A DNA stretch of 15,954 nucleotides from Bdellovibrionales bacterium (GTDB taxonomy: Bacteria; Bdellovibrionota; UBA1018). Under the pieces are notes generated by a model. That model made no database searches. It was not told the origin of the DNA and worked only from the letters and a program-made list of their open reading frames with translations. Within the stretch, counting starts at the first letter, position 1. Every line of letters begins with the position of its first letter. Positions 7,622 to 15,395 of the stretch are shown piece by piece. The DNA lies in NCBI GenBank assembly GCA_018968995.1, contig JAGWZD010000016.1:1-15954 (forward strand). Direction: 5' to 3'. A program made the position numbers and the translations under genes.

Positions 7622-8322
7622 TGGAGTTTAATCAAGAGTCCAGTCACTACGAATTACTCGATATTGCTCCTGATGCGAGTCCCCAGGAAATTCGCGCGGC
7701 CTACATGCGCGCACGGGCCGCATTTCAAAAAGACAGCTTGGCGATTTATTCGTTAATGGATTCTTCTGAAGCCAATGAGATGATTCAGAAAATCGAAACT
7801 GCTTATCAGATATTATCCCACCCCGAGCGTAAGCGGGAATACGACCGAAGTTTTCTATCACGTCCGAACCCCACTCAAGCGGCAACACTACTGGACAACC
7901 CCTTTGAATCTTCGTCTCCAATAGAGAATATCATCTCCATCGACCGGACGCCGCCCATGGAAAGTAGCTTAGACGAACAGCTGCTCGTCGCCCCTGCTCT
8001 TCCAGAAACAAAAATAGCGGAAAACCAAATTCCAGAACAAAAAACCATAGAGCTCGAAGAATGGTCTGGACCGCAAATCAAAAAAGCTCGTGAGAGACTG
8101 GAATACCCGATCGAACGCTTAATGGAAGCCACTCGAATTCGCCGAAGCTACCTTTTGGCAATCGAAGGCGAGGACTTCGCAAAGCTCCCTGCTACTGTGT
8201 TTGTCAGAGGGTTCCTGACGCAAATTGCTCGAGAACTCAAACTTCCGGCAGACGGCCTCATACGCTCCTATTTAAAAAGACTTGAGGACTGGAAGGTTTC
8301 TCAATCCAGCGATTCACGCTAA
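7621..8322 (+). CDS. Degenerate J-domain protein with C-terminal RodZ-type HTH
   Basis: The 233-residue soluble protein joins two recognisable domains. Residues about 9-78 form a J-domain: HYELLDIAPDAS, then EIRAAYMRARAAF, then AYQILSHPERKREYDRSF. At the place of the HPD motif that stimulates DnaK ATPase the residues are Gln36-Lys37-Asp38, so co-chaperone activity is doubtful. Residues about 80-148 are an acidic, low-complexity linker. Residues about 149-222 match the HTH_25 domain of RodZ (EATRIRRSYLLAIEGEDF, then VFVRGFLTQIAREL), but without RodZ's membrane helix and periplasmic part. The ATG overlaps the previous stop by one base (a GTG one codon earlier is also possible), so coupling with the MinD-like ATPase is likely. 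They may act together in polar or cytoskeletal organisation. Confidence 0.8.
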   Translation: MEFNQESSHYELLDIAPDASPQEIRAAYMRARAAFQKDSLAIYSLMDSSEANEMIQKIETAYQILSHPERKREYDRSFLSRPNPTQAATLLDNPFESSSPIENIISIDRTPPMESSLDEQLLVAPALPETKIAENQIPEQKTIELEEWSGPQIKKARERLEYPIERLMEATRIRRSYLLAIEGEDFAKLPATVFVRGFLTQIARELKLPADGLIRSYLKRLEDWKVSQSSDSR

Positions 8323-8325
8323 ACC

Positions 8326-9372
8326 ATGAGCGTGGAACCTTGGATATGGATCTGGACTCCCGCGGCCGCCTCATCAAACACCAGCGAAAGAGCCGATGTT
8401 GCTATTCTACGTGCCTTTCAATCGGGGCTGGGCTCCTTTCAGGCGGGTGATCCAAGCGCCGCACCCGCCCTCTCTCGAAGCCAGCTCCAAAAAATGATGG
8501 AACTCGGGCTAGTCACACTGAACGGAAAAGCCCTCTCTGCTGGGGGCAAGTTGATCGCCAACGTCGAGGTTCGTCTAGAGATACCGCCACCGAAAACCAT
8601 GGAACTCACCCCTGAGGATCGACCTCTGACGATTCTTTATCAAGACGAGCACTTAGCGGTGATTAACAAGCCGCCAGGTCTCACTGTTCACCCCTCTGAG
8701 ACCCAGCGTGATGGAACATTGGTGCACGCACTTCTGCATCACATCAAAGATCTCAGTGGCATTGGGGGCGTGTTACGTCCGGGCATTGTCCACAGACTAG
8801 ACAAAGACACGAGCGGAGCGTTGGTAATCTCAAAAACAGACATCGCTCATCAAAGATTAGTAGAGACCTTCGCTGCTCATCGAATTGAAAGACGGTATTG
8901 GGCGTTGTGCTACGGCGTTTGGAGAGCAAACGGTGAAACGAAACTAGAAAGCAAGATCGGTCGAAATCCAAATGACCGAAAGAAAATGACCACCAATGTA
9001 AAAGAGGGCCGAAACGCGATTACTTGGGTTCGCTCTGTTGAAACATTTGGAACTCATGCTTGCTGGCTTGAGGCCCGTCTGGAGACTGGCCGAACCCATC
9101 AGGTGCGTGTGCATCTGACCTCTGCGGGTCACTCGATTCTTGGGGATCCTACTTACGGTGCGCCCACTTCAAAAAACAGCAAATGGCTTGCTTTGCCTGT
9201 TGCTGTTCGAAATCAAGTTCGGACTCTTCCCGGTCAGGCTCTACACGCTCGCATTCTGGGGTTTGACCATCCCGTCACGGGCGAGGCTCTTCTTTTCGAG
9301 GCAGAGCCTCCGGATCACTGGAAAGAACTTTTAAGCGCACTCAGAAAGGAGTCGGGAAATGCTCGCTCTTGA
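8326..9372 (+). CDS. RluA/RluD-family 23S rRNA pseudouridine synthase
   Basis: The 348-residue protein has an S4 RNA-binding domain (about 54-100, SRSQLQKMMELGLVTLNGK) and then the pseudouridine synthase core. Motif II is HRLDKDTSG with catalytic Asp159. The flanking family motifs LAVINKPPGLTVHPS, LETGRTHQVRVHL and ILGDPTYG are present. RluD modifies U1911, U1915 and U1917 in helix 69 of 23S rRNA; RluC or RluA specificity cannot be excluded. The N-terminus carries an unusual ~50-residue extension, Trp-rich and then Ala/Ser-rich, before S4. The ATG lies 3 nt after the preceding stop. It is followed by pgeF, the same rluD-pgeF order seen in Escherichia coli, which favours the RluD assignment. 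Confidence 0.9.
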   Translation: MSVEPWIWIWTPAAASSNTSERADVAILRAFQSGLGSFQAGDPSAAPALSRSQLQKMMELGLVTLNGKALSAGGKLIANVEVRLEIPPPKTMELTPEDRPLTILYQDEHLAVINKPPGLTVHPSETQRDGTLVHALLHHIKDLSGIGGVLRPGIVHRLDKDTSGALVISKTDIAHQRLVETFAAHRIERRYWALCYGVWRANGETKLESKIGRNPNDRKKMTTNVKEGRNAITWVRSVETFGTHACWLEARLETGRTHQVRVHLTSAGHSILGDPTYGAPTSKNSKWLALPVAVRNQVRTLPGQALHARILGFDHPVTGEALLFEAEPPDHWKELLSALRKESGNARS

Positions 9373-10042
9373 AAGTGCGCTATTGCTTTCAATTCCTGGA
9401 GTACACCACTCTTTCGGCACTGCCGAAGAACCGCTCTCTGGAAAATTTCTTACCCAATGGCAGGCTACAAAACCGGACTGGAAACAAGTGCATGGTACTG
9501 GATGTGCCCAAGTCGTCACTCCTGGTCAGTACTGCGGTGAGGTCGACTCTTTATGGACGGACGTCCCTGGCCAATGGATTGGGGTAATCACAGCCGACTG
9601 CGTACCGATTCTCATCGCAGATCGAGATGGAAGGGCGGTAGCTGCTGTGCATGCAGGCTGGCGTGGAACTCTCGCAAGAGCTGTGAAGCCGGTTCTTGCA
9701 GCACTGAATCGCGCCGGCTACGACAGCTCAAAGTTGGTGGCAGCGATCGGTCCCTGCATCCGGGCTTGTTGTTTTGAGGTCGGAAAAGAAGTTTCGGATC
9801 AGTTTTTTCAGGAATTCCCGCAAATCTCGGAAGAATTGCTCAGCCCGAAACCATCTTATCTGGATCTTGTCGCCGTGAATGAGACTATTCTACGAGGAAT
9901 GGGTATTGAGCGTATCGACAGCCTTAGCGTTTGTACCAAATGCTCTCAAGATGACTACGGAAACCCCCTCCTGAACTCTTATCGTCGCGAAGGAAGATCA
10001 GGAAAAAGACAGTTCTCGATCATTTCAATAAAATCTCGCTAA
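9359..10042 (+). CDS. pgeF: Peptidoglycan editing factor PgeF (YfiH/LACC1 family)
   Basis: The 227-residue protein is a single Cu-oxidase_4 (YfiH) domain of normal length. The metal-site residues are visible: His45 in QVHG, Cys81 in TADCVPIL and His98 in AVHAGWRG. IGPCIRACCFEVG and the C-terminal CTKCSQDDYGNPLLNSYRR are also family hallmarks. In Escherichia coli PgeF prevents misincorporation of amino acids such as serine in place of L-alanine in peptidoglycan precursors; relatives also show purine-nucleoside enzyme activity. A good AGGAG lies about 8 nt before the ATG, inside rluD, whose end this gene overlaps by 14 nt. Its last 23 nt overlap the end of the opposing solute-binding protein gene. 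Confidence 0.92.
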   Translation: MLALESALLLSIPGVHHSFGTAEEPLSGKFLTQWQATKPDWKQVHGTGCAQVVTPGQYCGEVDSLWTDVPGQWIGVITADCVPILIADRDGRAVAAVHAGWRGTLARAVKPVLAALNRAGYDSSKLVAAIGPCIRACCFEVGKEVSDQFFQEFPQISEELLSPKPSYLDLVAVNETILRGMGIERIDSLSVCTKCSQDDYGNPLLNSYRREGRSGKRQFSIISIKSR

Positions 10043-11537
10043 ATCGAATAATTCCTAAACCATTGACTCTGAAACCACTGATGCGCGTCGAGACTGCCTG
10101 AACCTGAACATAATGGTAGATCGGAACCACGACGCACTCTTCGCTCAAAAGTATTCTTTGGGCCTGTTTAATTTTTTCTAAGCGTGCAGGTCCTGGCTCA
10201 AGACCTGAAATCTCTTCAACCAGCGCGTCGTAACGAGAGTTCTTCCAGCCCGTCATGTTATTCGGATTCGATGATGTCAGTGCCTGCAGATGCGAGATCG
10301 GGTCTCCGAAAGCCGCAAGCCAACCAAAACGAAAAACATCCGGAGTATTGAGCTTGAGTTCACGCAGGTAGCTTTTCCAGTCTTGATTAAAAAGCTCTAA
10401 CTGCACGGACGGACTGCCCTCCGACTGCTGAGCCCAATCTGACTGGATTTTCTCCATAATGATAGAGTTTCTCGGATTACTGTCAAAACCCGCTCGCAGC
10501 TTCAATCCTTTCGGTACAGTGCCCTTGGATTGAGACAAGACCGACTCCTCAAAATACCCTTCCATTCCGGGCGGAATCCAACTCTCAGCAACAGTCTCAC
10601 CGGAATCCAGCACTCGAATAATCTGGGCTTTATTGACCTTGCGAGCGAGAGCACATCTCACGGCAGGTTGATCCAGAGGCTTCTTACGCGCATGAAATCC
10701 CAGGTAGTAGGTGGCCCAAAAAGGCTGAATCGAAAGCTGCCCTTGCTTCTGAAATCGCGACTGCTCAAGCACCGGCACTCGCATGAGAAGATCCAGTTTT
10801 TTCTGCTCAAAGAGAGCCATCGCTGAAGTCTCTTCATGGATCACCATGAGTCGAACGGTGGTGGGGGCCAAGCCCGGCTGATTCCGAGCAGAATCAACAG
10901 GCGCAAAAGGATTTTTTTTGAGAATCCAATACTGATCGGGTTTTCTCTCGGCAATAAAATAGCTAGACGCAGAAGGCGCTACCACAGGCCAGGTTCCTTG
11001 ATTCTGGTCTAAAACGTCCTGACGCTGAGGAGAGGCGATCGGGAGTGAAAGAACTTTTAAAAAATGCGGTGTCTTTTTCTTGAGTTTTATTACGAGAGTC
11101 TGGTCGGAGGGAGCTTTCACGGAAGCGATGGAGCCTAGAAGTTCTCCGAGCTTTGCTCCAGTCTTGGGATCAATCGTTCTTTTAATACCCGTCATGAAAT
11201 CAGCAGCACGGAGGGCAACCCCATCAGACCACTTTAAACCTTCTTGAATCTGAAACTCATACTGAAGTCCATCTTGCGAAATGCTCCAGGATTTGGCCGC
11301 GCGCGGAATCAATTTTCCACTGCCATCGTAACCCACAAGACCCTCAGCAGTGTTCCCAAGGATCTTCAGCGAGGCCCCATCTTCAGCCAATGAAGGATCC
11401 ACGCTAGCGGGCTCGGTTGAATAGTGAACTCGAAGCTCTTGGGGGTCTAAAACGGTTTTCGCACTGCACGCGAAAGTCAGACTGACCAACAAAACAGTGA
11501 GCACCCTAGAATGGCGAGAATGTGATAGCTTGATCAT
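10020..11537 (-). CDS. OppA/DppA-type peptide-binding lipoprotein (SBP_bac_5)
   Basis: The 505-residue protein has a signal sequence ending LTFAC, with Cys24 as a likely lipidated residue. The lipobox is imperfect (Thr at -3), so a lipoprotein is probable rather than certain. The mature part follows the family 5 extracellular binding fold: HYSTEPASVDPSLAED at the start, then AAKSWSISQDGLQYEFQIQEGLKWSDG, a central GFHARKKPLDQPAVRCALA, and late FGWLAAFGDPISHL. Known relatives deliver oligopeptides, dipeptides or murein peptides to ABC importers. No permease or ATPase gene is adjacent, so it works with an importer encoded elsewhere or has another role. A GTG one codon upstream (11540) is an alternative start. 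There is no Shine-Dalgarno sequence. Confidence 0.88.
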   Translation of the reverse strand: MIKLSHSRHSRVLTVLLVSLTFACSAKTVLDPQELRVHYSTEPASVDPSLAEDGASLKILGNTAEGLVGYDGSGKLIPRAAKSWSISQDGLQYEFQIQEGLKWSDGVALRAADFMTGIKRTIDPKTGAKLGELLGSIASVKAPSDQTLVIKLKKKTPHFLKVLSLPIASPQRQDVLDQNQGTWPVVAPSASSYFIAERKPDQYWILKKNPFAPVDSARNQPGLAPTTVRLMVIHEETSAMALFEQKKLDLLMRVPVLEQSRFQKQGQLSIQPFWATYYLGFHARKKPLDQPAVRCALARKVNKAQIIRVLDSGETVAESWIPPGMEGYFEESVLSQSKGTVPKGLKLRAGFDSNPRNSIIMEKIQSDWAQQSEGSPSVQLELFNQDWKSYLRELKLNTPDVFRFGWLAAFGDPISHLQALTSSNPNNMTGWKNSRYDALVEEISGLEPGPARLEKIKQAQRILLSEECVVVPIYHYVQVQAVSTRISGFRVNGLGIIRFSEILLK

Positions 11538-11544
11538 CACTGGT

Positions 11545-11572
11545 AGATTACTTGCTGAAACAGGAGTGTAAA
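11545..11572 (-). promoter_or_regulatory. Sigma70-type promoter candidate for the solute-binding lipoprotein
   Basis: On the minus strand TTTACA (11572-11567) and TAATCT (11550-11545) have a 16-bp spacer, and the ATG at 11537 begins 7 nt after the -10, so the message would be leaderless. The element overlaps the ribosome-binding site of the divergent ccdA gene (AGGAG, 11562-11566). Tentative. Confidence 0.3.
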
Positions 11573-11574
11573 CT

Positions 11575-12381
11575 ATGGAATCTCTTTCGGAGTTTATCTC
11601 AAATCTACTATCCCCATCTGGCCCTTCTGGAAGCTCTCCGGGTTTCCTTCAGTTTCTGGGAGCCCTTTCGATCGCCTACCTCGGGGGAGTTCTTTCAAGC
11701 CTTACCCCCTGCGTTTATCCGATGATTCCCATAACCATTAGTGCGATGGGCGGGACAGCGTCTCAGGATCGCGAAGCGAGGGGCCACCGCTGGAGAGATC
11801 TCGCCGTTCGAGCTCTTGTCTATGTGAGCGGTATGTCTTTCGTTTATGCCTTTCTTGGGGTGGTTGCAGGACTGACCGGAAAGGTTTTTGGAACTTTAAC
11901 TCAGAGCGGCGGCTGGTATCTGGGTCTTGGCGTTGTCTATGGGCTTGGGGCTCTTGTGATGCTGAATATTATTCCCTTTGACCCTCTCGCATGGTGGGAC
12001 CGCCTCGCCCGCCCGTTCAAAAAAAGCTCGCACCCCACTCATGCCCCCACCGCCCATCGGGAGGTCACCCTACTCGGCGCCTTTACCTTAGGGGCAAGCT
12101 CAGGATTCATTGCCTCCCCTTGCACTACCCCCGTTCTCACGGCGATTTTGGCTTTCATCGCGAATACTCAATCTGTGGGGTTGGGGCTGGTACTGATGCT
12201 GGGTTTTTCATTGGGAATTGGAACCCTTCTCCTGGGCATCGCCTTTTTCACGGGAGCCTTTCAGTTCTTACCTCGTTCGGGCGGCTGGATGGAAAAGGTC
12301 AAGCTTCTCAGTGGTCTTTTGCTTTTAGCTGTCAGCCACTACATGGTTTTCCAGGCTGGGAACTTATGGCAGGCTCGATGA
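11575..12381 (+). CDS. ccdA: CcdA/DsbD-type transmembrane thiol electron transporter
   Basis: The 268-residue protein has about six membrane helices and the two intramembrane redox cysteines of the family: Cys46 in LTPCVYPMIP and Cys183 in ASPCTTPVL. CcdA and the DsbD core carry electrons from cytoplasmic thioredoxin to periplasmic proteins that must stay reduced, for example in cytochrome c maturation. The periplasmic alpha and gamma domains of full DsbD are absent, so this is the short CcdA-like form. The N-terminal ~22 residues are Ser/Gly/Pro-rich and precede the first helix. AGGAG lies 8 nt before the ATG. The stop overlaps the next gene's start as ATGA, so the two are likely made together. 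Confidence 0.88.
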   Translation: MESLSEFISNLLSPSGPSGSSPGFLQFLGALSIAYLGGVLSSLTPCVYPMIPITISAMGGTASQDREARGHRWRDLAVRALVYVSGMSFVYAFLGVVAGLTGKVFGTLTQSGGWYLGLGVVYGLGALVMLNIIPFDPLAWWDRLARPFKKSSHPTHAPTAHREVTLLGAFTLGASSGFIASPCTTPVLTAILAFIANTQSVGLGLVLMLGFSLGIGTLLLGIAFFTGAFQFLPRSGGWMEKVKLLSGLLLLAVSHYMVFQAGNLWQAR

Positions 12382-13598
12382 CATCCATGAATAGGCCATT
12401 CACGTTACCAAAAGCTCATCTCAATTTACTCACCGTTTTGGGCGTCATTGCGCTGGTGATTTCCATCGTTCAAACCATGCATTTTGCCGAGGTTCGTTCT
12501 GGCCAAGGCGCCTTTCAGAGCTTTTGTACTGTCGGAAAAACCTTCGATTGCAACGCTATCGATGCGTCTCCTTACTCCGAGCTCCCCTTTATCGGAATTC
12601 CTTTAGCGGCAGCGGCGGCCGGCTGGTGGTTAGCTATTCTGGTCTTCACCCTTCTGGCTCGATCTCAAGAGTTCGGAGCCGCGCTTTCTCCTGCTATTTT
12701 AGCAATGACCGGAGTCGGCTCTATTTTCTCGGTTTTTTATCTTTGGATCATGATTGCGGTCATCAAGATCGGTTGCTTGCTCTGCCTAGGGATGGACGCC
12801 GTTAACTTTATCGCTCTTGGTGCCACTCTTCACGCCTGGAGACGGCAGGTTGGCGAGAACAAGCTTTTATCCGAAGCAAAGACCCTTGAACCCAAACTGA
12901 CCTTCCGTTTGGAGCCTAAACTTCCGGTCATTGGAACTCTCATTTGCTTGCTAATCACCGTGGTTTTTGCTCGCTCTCAGCTCGAGGGAGCACCAAGTTC
13001 TTCTGAATTAAAGATGCGGACTGCGTCCATTCTTGGAAGCACACCGATCGACATCAACGTCGGACCTGAGCTTCCCTCTCTGGGGAATTCTGCAGCAAAA
13101 GTGACGATTGTAAAATTCAGCGATTTTCAATGTCCCTCGTGCCGTGTAGGGGCCCAGAGTCTTCATCCCGTGCTCGCCAGATATAGCGATCGAGTACGAT
13201 TTGTTTACAGGAACTTTCCTTTAGATCCGACCTGCAATCGAATCATGAAAAGCTCGCTCCATTTGGCTGCTTGTGAACTTTCGAAGGGAAGCGTTTGCGC
13301 TCAGGCTCAGGGTAAGTTCGAAGCCTATTATGAGAAAACCTTTGAGAATCAAGCTTCGCTTAAGCCTGGATCAGCGGCGAAGATTGCCGCTGAAGTCGGA
13401 ATAGACACTGCTCAGTTTGAAAAGTGCTTGTCGGACCCATCTACCTCAGACAGGGTCATCAAAGACATCGAGGAAGGCATTCGCCTCAACGTTGAATCCA
13501 CACCCACATTTTTCATCAACGGACGACGAGTTTCCGGAGCGCTTCCGCCGCAATCCTGGAACGAGCTTATTGAGCAAATGCTCAAACAAGCTCAGTAG
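12378..13598 (+). CDS. VKOR-DsbA fusion: periplasmic disulfide-forming enzyme
   Basis: The 406-residue protein fuses a membrane VKOR domain to a periplasmic thioredoxin-fold domain. The VKOR part has four helices, the loop cysteines Cys50 and Cys58 (FCTVGKTFDCNA) and the quinone-side pair C133-L-L-C136. A fifth helix at about residues 196-213 (PVIGTLICLLITVVFARS) leads to a DsbA/Thioredoxin_4 domain with C252-P-S-C255 and the cis-Pro loop VESTPTFFING. VKOR proteins pass electrons from DsbA-type oxidases to quinones, so this single protein should make and recycle disulfides. Three in-frame ATGs exist (12366, 12378, 12387); I chose 12378 because it forms an ATGA overlap with the ccdA stop. An open frame extending back to 11991 is out-of-frame coding inside ccdA. 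tatD follows 5 nt after the stop. Confidence 0.9.
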   Translation: MTSMNRPFTLPKAHLNLLTVLGVIALVISIVQTMHFAEVRSGQGAFQSFCTVGKTFDCNAIDASPYSELPFIGIPLAAAAAGWWLAILVFTLLARSQEFGAALSPAILAMTGVGSIFSVFYLWIMIAVIKIGCLLCLGMDAVNFIALGATLHAWRRQVGENKLLSEAKTLEPKLTFRLEPKLPVIGTLICLLITVVFARSQLEGAPSSSELKMRTASILGSTPIDINVGPELPSLGNSAAKVTIVKFSDFQCPSCRVGAQSLHPVLARYSDRVRFVYRNFPLDPTCNRIMKSSLHLAACELSKGSVCAQAQGKFEAYYEKTFENQASLKPGSAAKIAAEVGIDTAQFEKCLSDPSTSDRVIKDIEEGIRLNVESTPTFFINGRRVSGALPPQSWNELIEQMLKQAQ

Positions 13599-13603
13599 GA
13601 TCA

Positions 13604-14383
13604 ATGATGTGGGTCGATAGTCACTGTCACCTCAATTACGATTATTCTCCGAAATCCGCTGAAGACTTGGTGCGCGAGGCTCTAGACGAGGGTGTTTCTC
13701 ATCTCATGACCATCGGCACTGATCTAAAATCTCTCGCCGATGTGGTAGCTATCTCTGAAAAATTTTCGAATGTGCATCACACTGTGGGAGTACACCCCCA
13801 CGATGCCTCACTGATGACCGACGACGATCTGATACAGCTAAGGCATGCAGCAAGCCACTCCAAGTGTCGGGCTATTGGTGAAATTGGCCTCGACACCTAC
13901 TACGAACATTCTCCCCTGGATATTCAGCTCACTCGCCTCAAACAACAACTGGAACTTGCGCTAGAATGTCAATTGCCGGTGGTCATTCATAGCAGAGATG
14001 CCGAGTCACATCTTCTCAATGAACTACGCGATTACTCAAAGCGGCTTTCACCTCAGCAAGTTCCCGGCGTTATTCACTGCTTTACGGGCACTCAAGCCTT
14101 TGGCCAAGCATGTTTGAATCTAGGCTTTTACATTTCCTTCTCAGGCATTCTCACTTTTAAAAACGCTCACGATCTTCGTGAGTCGGCGAAGGTTTTTCCA
14201 TTGGACCGAATTCTCGTGGAAACCGACTCTCCTTATTTAGCCCCAGTCCCATTCCGTGGAAAAAAGTGTGAGCCACGCATGGTCAAGCAAACAGGTCTCT
14301 ATTTGGCTGAGCTTCGCGGAATGGATGCCGACGAAGTGGCTCGCGTGACTACGGAAAATGCGAAGCGCGTTTTTCGAATTTAA
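13604..14383 (+). CDS. tatD: TatD-family metal-dependent hydrolase/DNase
   Basis: The 259-residue length and motif set are standard for TatD/YcfH. The metal ligands are visible: DSHCHL (His7, His9), GEIGLD (Glu), VVIHSRDA (His), VIHCFTG (His) and ETDSPYLAP (Asp). Characterised members are 3'-5' exonucleases on DNA and RNA, linked to oxidative DNA damage repair or to D-aminoacyl-tRNA deacylation; the exact role varies by subfamily. An AGGA lies 3 nt before the ATG, and a second ATG follows directly (13607). It is the last gene of the ccdA operon. It does not share an obvious pathway with the two redox genes and may only be co-transcribed. Its stop overlaps that of trmO by 4 bp. Confidence 0.92.
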   Translation: MMWVDSHCHLNYDYSPKSAEDLVREALDEGVSHLMTIGTDLKSLADVVAISEKFSNVHHTVGVHPHDASLMTDDDLIQLRHAASHSKCRAIGEIGLDTYYEHSPLDIQLTRLKQQLELALECQLPVVIHSRDAESHLLNELRDYSKRLSPQQVPGVIHCFTGTQAFGQACLNLGFYISFSGILTFKNAHDLRESAKVFPLDRILVETDSPYLAPVPFRGKKCEPRMVKQTGLYLAELRGMDADEVARVTTENAKRVFRI

Positions 14384-15108
14384 TGAAGGTCGGTCACTAG
14401 GAATCGATTTTTTTCAATACGCCACTTCACATCAAAATTCAGGAGTGCAAACCCAAAATCAAGCCCCTGAGCTTCAGCGCTGTGAGGTGGCAGTCTTCTT
14501 TTTTGAAAAGCGGGCCTAGGATCTAGTTCAAGAACTTCAATAATCATCTCTCGAAGCTGATCTGCACTCGAGAACTCTTTTTGCGCTCGAATTTTCTGTT
14601 CGGCTAGAGCCGTGAACTCTACAGAGATCTTTTCAATCGGCTCTGTGGCCCAGCCTGCCGAAGCGTTTGGAATGCTATCGGCGTACGGAAGATAAGGCTT
14701 AATATCCAGGATCGGAGAGCCGTTTAAAAAGTCTCCCCCCCGAACATGGATTGCCGCTCCTTGAGGATCCTCAAGATCGATCCGAACGAGCTCAACTGCC
14801 GATAGCCCAATGGGATTAGGTCGATGTGGAGAGCGCGAGGCGAGTACGCCTACCTTCTGCGCGCCTCCAAGTCGCGGGGGACGAATCGAGGGTTTCCAAT
14901 TTCTAGAGCCGTGGTCATGAAACACGTAGATCACCCAGAGGTGGGAGAATTCTTCCAAGCGCCTCAGCGATTGTTTCAAAAAGGGATCCTGAGGATCTAG
15001 CCGAAGGATCGCCTGAGCAGAACGGACAAGTCCCGATTGTCGGGGAATCCCAAACTTCTCTTTGTAACAGGACTCAATGACCCCAATGGGCCGAAACTCC
15101 CAGTTCAC
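14380..15108 (-). CDS. trmO: tRNA (adenine(37)-N6)-methyltransferase TrmO
   Basis: The protein aligns by eye with Escherichia coli TrmO (TsaA) along its whole length: PIGVIESCYKEKFGIPRQ, EEFSHLWVIYVFHDH, IRPPRLGG, SRSPHRPNPIGLS, LDIKPYLPYADS, DPRPAF and a final FDVKWRI. TrmO uses S-adenosylmethionine to methylate N6 of t6A37 in threonine tRNA. I chose GTG at 15108 (242 residues) because it matches family length and has GAGAGG just upstream, although spacing is short (3 nt). The same frame stays open to a GTG at 15270, adding 54 residues rich in Gly, Ser and Pro with no homology I can see and no ribosome-binding site. Confidence 0.9.
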   Translation of the reverse strand: MNWEFRPIGVIESCYKEKFGIPRQSGLVRSAQAILRLDPQDPFLKQSLRRLEEFSHLWVIYVFHDHGSRNWKPSIRPPRLGGAQKVGVLASRSPHRPNPIGLSAVELVRIDLEDPQGAAIHVRGGDFLNGSPILDIKPYLPYADSIPNASAGWATEPIEKISVEFTALAEQKIRAQKEFSSADQLREMIIEVLELDPRPAFQKRRLPPHSAEAQGLDFGFALLNFDVKWRIEKNRFLVTDLH

Positions 15109-15395
15109 GGGCCTCTCGCTCGAGATGGATGGTGGACCTTCGCCTCTGGAGGTGTCGGACTCCGAGAGGTCTCCACCACCACTACCAGGCAGATCCCCAC
15201 CAGGAGGAAGGCTAACCCCGCGAAAAATGCTGACTTTAATTCTTCGGACAACACCCTGCGGTCTTAACACGACGCGTTACCGCACGCTAGTGCAGGCTCC
15301 GCTAGCTATAACTTGCCGAATTTGTTAGGAGATTTTCCATGCCCCTGATCGTTTTGGATCGAAATGGCCAGGAAATCCCCCAAAGTACTCGCCGC

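Noticed and set aside
11991..12377. In-frame open extension upstream of the VKOR-DsbA fusion (to 11991)
   Set aside because: It lies wholly inside ccdA in another frame and encodes a Pro/His/Arg-rich stretch with no membrane or VKOR character; ATGA coupling at 12378 gives the natural start.
15281..15306. GCAC/GTGC and GCTAG/CTAGC inverted repeats downstream of the Cys/His-rich gene
   Set aside because: Stems of only 4-5 bp without a T-run; too weak to call a terminator or operator.
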